64,000 nucleotides of DNA from CAZNPU01 sp964575335 (GTDB lineage: Bacteria > Planctomycetota > Phycisphaerae > Phycisphaerales > SM1A02). A program made the position numbers and the translations under genes. The stretch is from the NCBI GenBank assembly GCA_964575335.1, contig CAZNPU010000004.1:153222-217221 (forward strand), given 5' to 3'. Positions 42,502 through 52,061 of the stretch are shown here, one piece after another. Below the pieces are notes generated by a model. It made no database searches. It saw only the letters and a list, made by a program, of their open reading frames with translations, and was not told the origin of the DNA. Position 1 is the stretch's first letter; the number at the start of each line of letters is the position of its first letter.

Positions 42502-45500
42502 TCATCTCTTCCTTATATCGTCTCGCAATCGCTGCAATTTCTCGCGAGTCTGCGGGTCGGGCTTCAATTTCTCCGCCGCATCCAGCCTTGCAGCAGCGTC
42601 CTGCACCTGATTCAACGCGAGCAATACCTCCGCCAGATGCGCGTTGGTCACAGCGGTGTCTTCGATCGACAGGCTCTGTTCAAGGATTTGACGCGCCTGC
42701 TCGGTGTTACCGGCCCTGAAATGCACCCATCCCAGGGTATCCAGAATCGTCGCATCGTCCGGCTTCAGCGTCGCCGCACGCTGGGCATATGTCAAGGCCC
42801 GCGACGGATCATTGAGCTGTTCAGCAATAATGTATGCCAGATTGTTCAGCGTCCGGGTATCGTCAGGCCGGTATTCAAGCGTCTGCTCGTATGTCGTGAC
42901 CGCGCTGGCAAAATCACCGTTGTGGTAGTGATATTCCGCCAGCTCGGCGTGCAGTACCGCAAGTTCAGCCCGATCATCGCGCGAACACATGGCGATGGCC
43001 TGACGCTGCAACTCAATGGCTTTGGGCACTCCCGAGGCGCCGGCGGACAGCCACCGCGACGCCAAGGCCCGCAATTCGTGGCTGTCGGGCTTGTGGGCGC
43101 ACAACTCCAGCGCAAACTCCTGCCCGGCGGTGATCGCCGATGCCGCCTGCGACGGATTTTGAACAGGGAACAGCTCACCAAGCAGCGAAAACCACGGAAT
43201 GATTTCAGCAGGCTTCACGTTTCCCTGGGCAATCAGTTCCTTTCGCCGCTGAAAGGCCAGCCGGGCCTGTTCCAGAGCTTCCTCCCGACGGTTCATCCGC
43301 ACCAACACACGGGCGTAAGCCTCCCGAAGATGCGGAATCAGCGCCAGGTCTGGAGCGTCGCGCAATACCGCAGCAGCGCGGCGATAATCGGGCGAAGGCA
43401 TTGCGAAGATGGTGTTCACAAGCTTCATCAGCACAGGCGTCGTAGGCGCCAGTTCATAAGCCTTTTCATATGACGCCAGCGCCGCATTGAGATCAGCCCG
43501 GTCGGACGCGCGATAGACGTCGCCGCGCGCCTCGTACCACAGGGCAACATCAGGATTGGCCTTGATGGCGTCGTCGATCGCCCGCAGAGCTGCTGTCACG
43601 TTGTTGCTTGCCAAATGCAGCTGAATCAGTTCCCGCCGCGCATTGCGATGATCCGGGTGATCCGCCAGCAACCGCTCCAGTTCAATAATCGCGGTGCTGC
43701 TCTGTCCTTGCTCCTTCAAGATAGCAACCCGGAGCAGTGCTGATTCCGGCACCGCACGAATCTGATCAGCCCGCTGCAGCGCGGTCAGCGCATCATTCAA
43801 CAGAGTGGCGCGTCGCGTGCGCTGATATTCACGCATCAGACTTTGCGCCAGCAACAGCCGCGGCCTTGGACTGGTTGGATCGAGCGATTCTGCTTTGGCC
43901 AGCATCTCACGCTGGCGGGTATACATCTGCTCAGCTTCAGCAACCCTGCCTTGAGCAAGCAGATCATCAGCACGCCCTTCAGCAATTGCCGCTTCCAGCA
44001 ACGCGCTGGTCGGATCGGGCTGCGAATCCTTCAGCAAATCTGCAAGCAACTGATCCGCCTCGTCAAACCGCTTGAGCCGGGCAGTCGCTTCAATGATCTG
44101 ATAGCTGATCTCCCGGCTGGGCGAGACTTCCTGCACCTTCTTGAGGTGTTCAATCGCTTGCGCATATTCATTGAGCTGCAGCAGCAGATGACCGAGCACT
44201 TGATCAGCTTCGCGCTGCTCGGGATTCTGGTAAGCAATCGCTGATCGCAGCGTGGCGATCGCTTCAGAAAAATGATTGTTTCCCGCCTGGTAGCGTCCGA
44301 GCTCAATCAGCGCCTCGACAGACTCACCGTGACGGGCAATGTATTCAAGAAGAACCTGCTCGCCCTCGCGAACCTGATTGCGAGCACGATGAATGCCTGC
44401 CCGCAAAGCCGCCAGTTGCAGGCTGTCGCCATCACGGGCAAGCTGTTCCAGGATCGTGTTGATTTCCTGATCCCATGCATTGCGTGCCTGGGTCAGCACC
44501 CGCTCCTGCTCAGCAGCCGACATGCGCATCCATCGCTGATCGGTGTACAGCGGTTCGCCATTTGCATCGAACAGAAGACTTCGCGACGGTCTGGTCTCCG
44601 CAAGCAGCCTGGCCAGACGTTCGGCATTCACGCGGTCACTGGCGGTAAACGCGCTGGATTTCACAGCCTGCTCGTGCAACTCACGACGCTCACGCATCAC
44701 CAACACGAGATTGCCCATTTGCGCCTCAAGCTGCAGCCACGACTCGCGCACGCGCCAGTCGTTGGGCACGATCTTTCGCAGCGCCCGAAGCACCTGCAAC
44801 GCCCGCGTCTGTTCGCCGGTCCGCGAGAGCACAACCAGGTACTCTTTCGCCACCGCCACGTTTCTCGGATTGCACCGGTACGCCTGCTCGTACGCACGCT
44901 GCGCGAGCGGCATATTGTTGAGGCTGTGATAGGCATAGCCGAGCGCGCGCCACGCGGCGCTGGAATACCCGATTCTTTCGGTGGCCCGCTCAAGCGTGTG
45001 CACCGCATCCTGGAATCGGCCCCGCACGATTTCATACCGGCCCTTGAACAGCAGGCCGTTGGCCTGATCGGCGTTCAATGACTGAGCGGTCGTGAGCAGT
45101 TCTTCAGCGCGTGCCCAGTTCTTCGCCTCCAGCGCTTCGCTGAAACGATGCTCCAGCAGCACCACGCTCTCCGGCGCGAATCGTTCAACTTTTTCAGCCT
45201 GCGCCGCAGCCTCGGCCTTTGCCCGGGCTGCAAGCTCGCGTGCCGCCTCCGCCAGTTCTTTCTGCCCGTCGGCTTGCAGCGCTTGAGCAAGCGCCTGCTG
45301 CTCCACCGCGATGTTCCTCATGCTGGCGAGCATGGCCAACGCCCGCTCATTCTCATCGTCGATCTCAACCTGAAGAAACGCGCGGGTTGCTTCGATCGGA
45401 TCGTCGTACCGCAGAGAGAACTCCATTTGCCGCAGCAGCTCATTGTCAGGCGCGATCGCCATTGCGCGCTCCAGATGCATGCGCGCCTGGTCGCGCTGGC

Positions 45501-47283
45501 CGGCACGAATCTCCAGGTGCGTCAGGAACTGGAGCAATCGCAGGTCGTCGGGGTTTCGTTCAAGCGCCGCAATCAGCAGCGACCGCGCCACATCCTGCTC
45601 GCCGCGACTCATGGCAGTGTCAGCCTGCACGATCACCGCCGCCACCGGATCGTCTTCAGGCACCTCTTCACCACGCAGGCGCGCTTCGATCGAAGCCCGC
45701 AACTGCTGGACCTCCGGATCAGCCTGCACTTCGGGCGGCAGGCCGGCCAGCGTCGCGGCAGCCCGCGAATCCTGCCCCATTTGCACTTCCATGCGTGCCT
45801 TGGCCAGAACCCACGGCACGATGCCAGGTCGCATTGCAACCACTGCTGAAAGCCGCTCATGCGCCAGACCGAACTGCCCAATTCGCTCAAGGCTTCGAGC
45901 CGAGAACATGAGCAATTCCGGATCATCTGCGCGGCCTTCGCGAATTAAACGTTCAAAGCATGCTGACGCTTTGTTGAAATCACCTTTGGCAAACGCAATT
46001 TTGCCGTCAGTAAACACAATCAACGGATCATTCACCGGATCGGCGATGTGCGCTGCCAACGTCTGGCGCGCATCTTCAATGGTTTTCAATATCGCCTCGC
46101 GCTGATCTTCTGACGCCTGCTCCCATCGGCGATATCGCACATCAACCAGCACCGCCGCAGCCGACGCACGCAGATGAAATTGAAGCTGCGAGACAAAACT
46201 CGTCGGAAGCGTCGGAGCGTCGAGAACCTGCTGCGCCGTGCGTTCAGCTGCGTCAAGCTCATCGTTGCGATAACGAAAGCGTGCGAGCATCAGGCGCATG
46301 TTAAGCGCATCGGGATTGGCCGCCAGGTAATCTTCCAGCACATTGATTGCCATTGACAATCCATGCTGAGGTATGACCGCCAGCAAACTAACCGCTTCGT
46401 TCATCAATGCTGGACTGGTTTCAGCGTTCAGCAGCGAAATCAAATGCTCTGCAGCGTCCAGCACTTCTCCGTCGGACACCGCAGCGAGATTCTCTGAGCG
46501 ATTCACTATCAGCCACAGCAGGTTCAGGCGGGCTGTTTCCGGGCCTTCGGGCACTGCCTGCATGGCGCGACGAACCAGGTCCGCGGTCTTCTGCGTCTGC
46601 TCAGCAAGAATCGTCTGCGTCGCCCCGTCGCCTCGCATGCGTTCGGTCAAGATCATCTGCCCGGTCAGCGCAGTGGCCCACACCAAGTCGCTGGTCGGAG
46701 CCTCTTCAATCAGTTGCTCAACGTCTCGCTGTGCTGCGATCAGTTCATCTTGCGTGCGGATGCTGAACATTCTGAACTGCGAAAGCGCCCGATAGGCCCG
46801 CGCCTCCACGCGCTCGGGACTGTCTGCAGGCGTCTCACGCAACATGCGGTCAGCCGCTTCAGTCACCTGCTCCCACATCCCCGTAGCGTTGGTCTGGCGC
46901 GCGTTGGCCGCCAGTTGGCGGATCAGCGCCAAATGATGCTCGGTCACGGTCGGGTTGAAGTGCACGCGATGCGCCAACACGCCCAGCCAGTCGCGATAAA
47001 ACTTCGCCGCCTCATCCGCCGTTGACGGCACCTGTTGCAGCACCGCCTGCTCATATTTGCGAAGGTACTCCGCGTTGCCAGGCTCACGTTTCACAGCACG
47101 GCCGTAGTAGCTTATTGCGCGTTCGAGATCGCCTTCGGCCAGGGCTTTGTCGCCGCGGGCCACGTTCAGCTTTGCGCTTTGGCGGACGTTCATCATGTAC
47201 AGTCCGCCGAGCACCGTTCCAGCAAGCCCAAGCACGACAACGAGAATGAGCAGAAACTTCGTATTGACCTTTGTTGTAGCCAT
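42502..47283 (-). CDS. Giant membrane-anchored TPR protein (PrsT-like)
   Basis: 1593 residues. An N-terminal membrane anchor (KFLLILVVVLGLAGTVLGGLYMM, residues 9-31) is followed by TPR-type helical repeats over almost the whole length: ALAEGDLERAISYYGRAVKREPGN near 50 and AVTTYEQTLEYRPDDTRTLNNLAYIIAEQLNDPSRALTYAQRAATLKPDDATILDTLGWVHFRAGN near 1520. Gln/Ala/Glu-rich helical linkers lie between repeat blocks. Huge TPR proteins (PrsT) are regular members of exosortase/PEP-CTERM exopolysaccharide loci, probably acting as a periplasmic scaffold for polymer or protein assembly. EpsI lies 41 bases upstream on the same strand. Confidence 0.85.
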   Translation of the reverse strand: MATTKVNTKFLLILVVVLGLAGTVLGGLYMMNVRQSAKLNVARGDKALAEGDLERAISYYGRAVKREPGNAEYLRKYEQAVLQQVPSTADEAAKFYRDWLGVLAHRVHFNPTVTEHHLALIRQLAANARQTNATGMWEQVTEAADRMLRETPADSPERVEARAYRALSQFRMFSIRTQDELIAAQRDVEQLIEEAPTSDLVWATALTGQMILTERMRGDGATQTILAEQTQKTADLVRRAMQAVPEGPETARLNLLWLIVNRSENLAAVSDGEVLDAAEHLISLLNAETSPALMNEAVSLLAVIPQHGLSMAINVLEDYLAANPDALNMRLMLARFRYRNDELDAAERTAQQVLDAPTLPTSFVSQLQFHLRASAAAVLVDVRYRRWEQASEDQREAILKTIEDARQTLAAHIADPVNDPLIVFTDGKIAFAKGDFNKASACFERLIREGRADDPELLMFSARSLERIGQFGLAHERLSAVVAMRPGIVPWVLAKARMEVQMGQDSRAAATLAGLPPEVQADPEVQQLRASIEARLRGEEVPEDDPVAAVIVQADTAMSRGEQDVARSLLIAALERNPDDLRLLQFLTHLEIRAGQRDQARMHLERAMAIAPDNELLRQMEFSLRYDDPIEATRAFLQVEIDDENERALAMLASMRNIAVEQQALAQALQADGQKELAEAARELAARAKAEAAAQAEKVERFAPESVVLLEHRFSEALEAKNWARAEELLTTAQSLNADQANGLLFKGRYEIVRGRFQDAVHTLERATERIGYSSAAWRALGYAYHSLNNMPLAQRAYEQAYRCNPRNVAVAKEYLVVLSRTGEQTRALQVLRALRKIVPNDWRVRESWLQLEAQMGNLVLVMRERRELHEQAVKSSAFTASDRVNAERLARLLAETRPSRSLLFDANGEPLYTDQRWMRMSAAEQERVLTQARNAWDQEINTILEQLARDGDSLQLAALRAGIHRARNQVREGEQVLLEYIARHGESVEALIELGRYQAGNNHFSEAIATLRSAIAYQNPEQREADQVLGHLLLQLNEYAQAIEHLKKVQEVSPSREISYQIIEATARLKRFDEADQLLADLLKDSQPDPTSALLEAAIAEGRADDLLAQGRVAEAEQMYTRQREMLAKAESLDPTSPRPRLLLAQSLMREYQRTRRATLLNDALTALQRADQIRAVPESALLRVAILKEQGQSSTAIIELERLLADHPDHRNARRELIQLHLASNNVTAALRAIDDAIKANPDVALWYEARGDVYRASDRADLNAALASYEKAYELAPTTPVLMKLVNTIFAMPSPDYRRAAAVLRDAPDLALIPHLREAYARVLVRMNRREEALEQARLAFQRRKELIAQGNVKPAEIIPWFSLLGELFPVQNPSQAASAITAGQEFALELCAHKPDSHELRALASRWLSAGASGVPKAIELQRQAIAMCSRDDRAELAVLHAELAEYHYHNGDFASAVTTYEQTLEYRPDDTRTLNNLAYIIAEQLNDPSRALTYAQRAATLKPDDATILDTLGWVHFRAGNTEQARQILEQSLSIEDTAVTNAHLAEVLLALNQVQDAAARLDAAEKLKPDPQTREKLQRLRDDIRKR

Positions 47284-47324
47284 GACAACCTCTTGGCGTG
47301 AACCGCGTTTCTTCTTGCGCCATC

Positions 47325-48164
47325 CTACCGGTCGCGACGCTCGACCTCAGCCCAATCCGGCAATCGCTTCATGATCTCCGGAAGCAGGTCCTTCAGAAGA
47401 TCCGATGCCAGCGTGATAAACTGCTCCGGCGAACCATTCTTTGCGATGTACATGAACTGGACTTTGCAGTAGTACGCGTACCGTTCGCGTAAATCGAACG
47501 CCAGCGCCCGCACGCCCAGGGGTGACGGCGTTGCGTGTCCGTTGGCGATGAAAAAATATCCGCCAAACACCTGAATGCTCAAATCGCGATCGTGCTCGAA
47601 CTCGACCGTCCGCAGCGCCAAATCGCCCAGCGGCAATCGAACCGTCACATCCTGCAGCGTGAAATCGTGCTTGTAGGTCACGATCGGATAAGGCTCCTGC
47701 GCCCGCAGGTTCACATATTCAGGATCCGTCTGCCACGCGCTGCGATCGATGAAAAGCGGGTAATTCTCCGGCTGGGTCTTCTGGTTAAACCCGCCAGCCA
47801 CCAGACAGCGATCCGGCACGTGAGGCACAGCGTCGATCATGCCCGTGTAGTACGCCAAATGGACATTGAGCATGCCCTTGGAGGGATCGCCGTCAATCGC
47901 ATAATTGCGATCGAGATACTGTTTTGTGCCCAGTTCTTCCAGCATTTCCGCCCCAAGCAGGCGATCGTTGCCCACCTGCTGCCATCGGCCGAGCTTTGAC
48001 GGAATCGTCGCAAAAGGCTCGCGCAGCTCCACAGGCAGCTTCTGCAGGTAAATGTCCAGCGACTTCACCGCCCACCGAAAGCCCAGCGCCGACGACACCA
48101 ACACCAGGCACGCCACAACAAACGCGTACTTCGCTCGACTGTCAAAAGGCAGCGGCGCCGTCAT
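47325..48164 (-). CDS. EpsI-domain protein associated with exosortase
   Basis: 279 residues: one N-terminal membrane helix (YAFVVACLVLVSSALGFRWAV) and an extracytoplasmic EpsI domain (DUF3485). Conserved-looking stretches are LGRWQQVGNDRLL, NVHLAYYTGMIDAVPHVPDRCLVAGGF and, near the end, FMYIAKNGSPEQFITLASDLLKDLLPEIMK. EpsI is found either fused to exosortase (as in XrtA) or as its neighbour; its biochemical role is not settled. ATG 48164 overlaps the exosortase stop (ATGA), so the two are made together. The reading from 48254 is excluded because it only adds out-of-family sequence overlapping the exosortase. Confidence 0.9.
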   Translation of the reverse strand: MTAPLPFDSRAKYAFVVACLVLVSSALGFRWAVKSLDIYLQKLPVELREPFATIPSKLGRWQQVGNDRLLGAEMLEELGTKQYLDRNYAIDGDPSKGMLNVHLAYYTGMIDAVPHVPDRCLVAGGFNQKTQPENYPLFIDRSAWQTDPEYVNLRAQEPYPIVTYKHDFTLQDVTVRLPLGDLALRTVEFEHDRDLSIQVFGGYFFIANGHATPSPLGVRALAFDLRERYAYYCKVQFMYIAKNGSPEQFITLASDLLKDLLPEIMKRLPDWAEVERRDR

Positions 48165-49192
48165 CGTGCAGCCCCCCCTTTCGCATGAGCCGACGACGCC
48201 TTGACGCTTGCCGGCTGCGGCTGCTCCTCGATCACCACGTGCGTGAGAGCCCACATCAGCCCCAGGAAGATGAGAAACGCCGGCACCAGCCAGATCAGAC
48301 CGATGAACGTGTGGAAGTCGCCTGAAGCAAATTCAACGTCAAAGAGACTGAATATGCCCAGCGTAACCACGCGAAGAATGTTCACGAAAATCGAGGTCGG
48401 CACAGCCAGTATCACCAGCGTGATCTGCTGCCAAAGCCGCTTCAGGCCTGTGTACGCCATGAACACCGCCAACGCGAGAAACGCCATCAGCATGCGCATG
48501 CCCGAACACGCTTCAGCGATGTTGAGCGGCTTGGCCTCGCCATTGTGGTGAATCGTCAGCGTGTTCCCGCTGCGGTCGATATCCATGCCGCCCATGCTCA
48601 TCGCGATGTGTGATCCCCAGGCAGTGATATCCTGCATCCGGAACGTGACGTGGCTCAACAGCCGCTCTGAAATGGTCTGGCCGAACACCAGCACAAAAAC
48701 CAGCGGAAACCACAGCCATCGCATCGATCGCCAGCCGCAGAACAGCAGCGTGATGCCTGCGAGCGTCAGCCAAACGCCGAAGCCTTGCAGATTATGATGC
48801 TGCACCGTCTTGGGGCCGATCGAGCAGAAAAAGTACACCGCCACGCCCAGGACCATGGGCACAAGCCCCAGCCACGTTGTGCGAAACGGCTTGGCCAGCA
48901 ACGCTTCGCGATTGAGATACACCAGATAGCCCGCCAGAAACGGGATGACCAGCGTGTGGCCCCAATCAGCCTGGGCTTCGATGGCCCAGCGCACCTGCCG
49001 ATACAGAAATTCCCAGAACAGCAGGACAAAAATCGCCAACAGCAGCCCTGCAGCCGGCAAAACTCGCATCAACGATGTCGATGACGACGAGGTTGACGTC
49101 GACATCGACGGTGATGCCGATGGCGTTGCCGCAACGCCAGCACTCTGATTTTCGCTGTCGGCAGTGCTCATGATGTGCTGAGAATCGACCAT
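48161..49192 (-). CDS. Exosortase (transpeptidase for PEP-CTERM-like proteins)
   Basis: 343 residues with about eight membrane helices. The catalytic triad of exosortases is visible: Cys in EACSGMRML (about residue 230), Arg in PTSIFVNILRVV (about 273) and His in DFHTFIGLIWLVPAF (about 292). It should cleave C-terminal PEP-CTERM-type sorting signals at the outer face of the inner membrane. EpsI is encoded separately here rather than fused, which differs from XrtA. No substrate with a C-terminal Pro-Glu-Pro motif, helix and basic tail is present in the window. The first 40 residues are a Ser/Thr-rich tail; start ATG 49192 or ATG 49171. Confidence 0.92.
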   Translation of the reverse strand: MVDSQHIMSTADSENQSAGVAATPSASPSMSTSTSSSSTSLMRVLPAAGLLLAIFVLLFWEFLYRQVRWAIEAQADWGHTLVIPFLAGYLVYLNREALLAKPFRTTWLGLVPMVLGVAVYFFCSIGPKTVQHHNLQGFGVWLTLAGITLLFCGWRSMRWLWFPLVFVLVFGQTISERLLSHVTFRMQDITAWGSHIAMSMGGMDIDRSGNTLTIHHNGEAKPLNIAEACSGMRMLMAFLALAVFMAYTGLKRLWQQITLVILAVPTSIFVNILRVVTLGIFSLFDVEFASGDFHTFIGLIWLVPAFLIFLGLMWALTHVVIEEQPQPASVKASSAHAKGGAAR

Positions 49193-49551
49193 ACAGCCTC
49201 ACCGCTTCAAACGGACCGCGGTACAGCGGGCCATTCCCTGGCCATGTGCATGCAAATTTCCCGCTTCAATAGCAAAAACCGGTCAGCGCGGCGAGACCGA
49301 CCGGTAACGAGACACGAGTACCGTTACGAACCAAACCCAGCCATTGGTTCGCTCATCCTGCCAAGTTTCCAGACAACCTTCAACTGGACCACCGTCCGAT
49401 TACCCAGACAACGATGGCTGCCGGGCGGGTTTACCGCGGTGAATTTGAAAGCACAAAAAGACAAGACAAGGCGAGGAAGAGAAAGGAAACATCACCTGCC
49501 TCCTTATCTCATCCTCTCCTTGTCTTTTCACGTCACGCTTCTTCCGGCTGA
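49193..49551. repeat. Gap holding remnants of the dispersed repeats
   Basis: 359 bases with no gene between the Wza-like and exosortase genes. It contains TTTACCGCGGTGAATTTGAAAG (split view: 49429-49450 resembles the CCGCGGTAAATCTGAAAAG end of the dispersed element), followed by AAAAAGACAAGACAAGGCGA and, facing it, CTCCTTATCTCATCCTCTCC then TTGTCTTTTCACG, an imperfect inverted pair. Also ACCGGTC/GACCG around 49280-49306 may form a small hairpin. Confidence 0.5.
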
Positions 49552-51090
49552 TTAATCGAATCGGGAATCAGGCGGAGCGCCGAAGACATCGTTGCCGAAG
49601 TTTCGGTCCAGCAGGAAGCCAAACCCGTACGTTGCCCGAAAACCGTTGCGAATCACCGCAAGCGGGGTCGCGTACCACGTCGTACCCACAATGATGTGAT
49701 CATCGGGCTTCAACACGATGTCAGGCTCGGTTCGCTGCCGAATCGCCGCCAGATCAACCCGAACCACCGCCTCGGTGTTCGGCCCGACCCGGCGAATCAA
49801 ATCCACCCGGGACGGAATGGCGATCGGACTCAATCCGCCCGTGGCGGCAAACAGGCGGCTCAGCGTCAACTGGCCCGTGGCGGGAATGTTGTACACGCCG
49901 GGACGGATCACTTCGCCGTCCACGTACACATTGCCCGGACGCGGCCCGTGAACATAAATCAGATCGTTGGGCCGAATCACGATGTTCTGCGAACTCGCCC
50001 CTTGCATGAGCGCTCGGTAATCCACGCGAATGATCCGCTCGAGCACCATCGGCGGCTCGCCCGGCAGTTGACCAATACCCTGCGGCAGCGGTCCCCGAAC
50101 CGGTCCCGTGCCACGCACACGCACCCACTCGCCTCGCTCTTCATCGTAAATGAACGTGTCTTCCCCGCTCGCATCTCCCGCCCGCGGCTCACCGCGGCCG
50201 ATTTCATCAACATCCACCGGCGGCTGCTCGTCAATCCGCACCGGCTCCAACTCATCAATATCAATCACCGGCGGCTGCTGATCGGTATCCTGCTGCAGCA
50301 TTCCCGGCCGCACCGCACCATCCCCCTCATCACGCTGCTCAAGCTGACGAATCAGATCTTCCACGCTTGTGGGCGCCTGATCCTCCTGCGGTCTTCTGCC
50401 ATCAATGCCCTCGCCATACTGCGGCGCCAGCTCATCGGTCAGCGGAACCCGGCGAATCACATAAATCCAATCCACGCTCTGCGGCACCCCGCCGGCAATC
50501 GCCAGGGCTTCCAGCAGACGCAGATCGGGATTCTGCAGCGTAAACATCCCGGGGGTGGCCAAGAAGCCGTAGATCGTGTACCGCAGGCCGCCGCCTCGAA
50601 CCACCACCACGTCAACCTGCGGATTGCGAATCACCCGCTCATGCAGCAACTGCTCCAAACGCTCCTGAAACTGCTGCGGCGTCAGGCCTGCTGCACGAAC
50701 GTCTCCCAACTCCGGCACGCGATAATTGCCGCTGGCGTCAATCTGCCGCTCAATCGCATGCCACTGGCCCGGCGAGAACAATTCGAAAATCTGCACCACC
50801 ACGATGTCGCCGGGGTACAGCACGTACTCCAGCGGCCGGGGCATCAGGTCTTCAGGCTGCACGGGCGTGGCACGAGCCAGATAATCCACATCACGCTCAA
50901 TCACATCCAGACGATCCAGCACGGGAATCAGCGTCGGCGTGTGCTCAAAATATCCGGTCCGTGAGGGGTCGAAGTAGGAATCCACTTCACAACCGAACAT
51001 TCCCGCAGCAATCGCCGTGATGACCATGATGGCCATGATCCGTGCCGCCCACCTTTTGCCGCCGCTTCGCCAGTTCGCCAGTGTACTCAC
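49552..51090 (-). CDS. Polysaccharide export protein (Wza-like, SLBB domains)
   Basis: 512 residues. After an N-terminal hydrophobic segment ending in MFGC (a near-lipobox) comes the Poly_export domain: LEYVLYPGDIVVVQIFELFSPGQW, DASGNYRVPELGDVRAAGLTPQQFQERL, NPQVDVVVVRG. Two SLBB domains follow: YTIYGFLATPGMFTLQNPDLRLLEALAIAGG and VYVDGEVIRPGVYNIPATGQLTLSRLFAATGG. A 130-residue acidic, Gln/Pro/Asp-rich insertion separates them, which is unusual. GTG 51090 is chosen because GAGGAGA precedes it by five bases. It heads the minus-strand polysaccharide block and should form the outer-membrane or periplasmic export channel. Confidence 0.9.
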   Translation of the reverse strand: MSTLANWRSGGKRWAARIMAIMVITAIAAGMFGCEVDSYFDPSRTGYFEHTPTLIPVLDRLDVIERDVDYLARATPVQPEDLMPRPLEYVLYPGDIVVVQIFELFSPGQWHAIERQIDASGNYRVPELGDVRAAGLTPQQFQERLEQLLHERVIRNPQVDVVVVRGGGLRYTIYGFLATPGMFTLQNPDLRLLEALAIAGGVPQSVDWIYVIRRVPLTDELAPQYGEGIDGRRPQEDQAPTSVEDLIRQLEQRDEGDGAVRPGMLQQDTDQQPPVIDIDELEPVRIDEQPPVDVDEIGRGEPRAGDASGEDTFIYDEERGEWVRVRGTGPVRGPLPQGIGQLPGEPPMVLERIIRVDYRALMQGASSQNIVIRPNDLIYVHGPRPGNVYVDGEVIRPGVYNIPATGQLTLSRLFAATGGLSPIAIPSRVDLIRRVGPNTEAVVRVDLAAIRQRTEPDIVLKPDDHIIVGTTWYATPLAVIRNGFRATYGFGFLLDRNFGNDVFGAPPDSRFD

Positions 51091-52061
51091 CGTCGTCTCC
51101 TCAACACATGATCCTCGCACCGTGCGGGACCGATCGTTCAAGCCGAGCTGCGCTGCTGTGTTATCGATCTTTTCTTACCGCTGCGCCCGACCAGGATGCT
51201 CCTACGTGTGCGGCCGCCGATTCGTGCCGCCCAACAAAACCACTACGGTACTCGCTTTGGCTCATCTCGTCCAAATGCTCTGATAAGCCGCGCCAAGTTT
51301 CTCATAAAGAAATTTACATCGGCCTGCGGGGTTCTATCGGTTGATCAACCTTTGCGGTTTGGTCAAAAAGGTCATCGTTCTCGGACGACATGCTTCGGAC
51401 CGCCTCGACGCGTTGTCTGCGCCCACGACAGCATGCCGCTGGTACGCAATGCCAGTACCGAGGTTCGCCAGACAATCGCCGCGTCAGATGAATGCATGTG
51501 CAGCACATCAGCATCGATGAATTGCCATGCCCGGCCGGGTTTCATCCCGCTCCGGACTGGCGCGGATCTGCCTGTGAGTCAGGTCCACGCGCACTTTTTG
51601 CTGCAGCCAGGCAATCTGCCCAACCCATGCCAGAGAACGCTCGATCCGGCGTGCATCGTCAAAGAAAAGATCATGCACATCACCGATGCGGCCATCCGCA
51701 GCGTGTCGCTTGAATCCGTCTATCTCGCTGAGGCGTCGAAGCATCCTGCAAGGCTCCTTCCATGCTGCGTGTGCCTGTACGCCTCAGCACGGTAACGCTC
51801 CAGCCGCCCGTCGAACATCGGGCCAATCCCCTAATGCCCAACATTCATCCATCTCACTCGCAACACGCTGCTCAATCGCCAGCAACACACCCGCCACACA
51901 GCAGCCATTTCGCATCATCCCCCGCTGCCGCAGCATCGCGATTCGGCGTCAGAGACAGTTGCATAAGTTGTTGTGATGCCGCCGGTTTTGCCGCCTGCGT
52001 GCCGCATCGATCATCAAATCAGGCCCCCGCCCGCTGCCTTGCCCATCGCGTTTCTTTTCTT
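51091..52061. other. Long gap with one decayed gene
   Basis: Nearly 1 kb. Apart from a PRC-barrel remnant at 51508-51744 (minus) I see no recognisable coding sequence; plus-strand open frames of up to 199 codons have no domain and atypical composition. The part near 51091-51300 probably carries the promoter of the polysaccharide block. Confidence 0.5.
51508..51744 (-). pseudogene. Decayed PRC-barrel domain protein
   Basis: 78 codons. MLRRLSEIDGFKRHAADGRIGDVHDLFFDD fits the start of stand-alone PRC-barrel proteins (xGxxIxAxDGxIGxVxDFxFDD). The usual following block (W.IRYLVVDTG.WL.GRKVLISP) is missing, and the sequence resumes with WLQQKVRVDLTHRQIRASPERDETRP, which fits the family's V.LTREQI..SPxxDxxxPVS segment. 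AAGGAG precedes the ATG, so it is a once-functional gene with an internal deletion and a truncated C-terminus. PRC-barrel identity is inferred from pattern only. Confidence 0.45.

Noticed and set aside
51196..51795. 199-codon plus-strand frame in the gap upstream of the Wza-like gene
   Set aside because: No domain, mixed composition, no ribosome binding site, and it overlaps the better-supported PRC-barrel remnant on the other strand.
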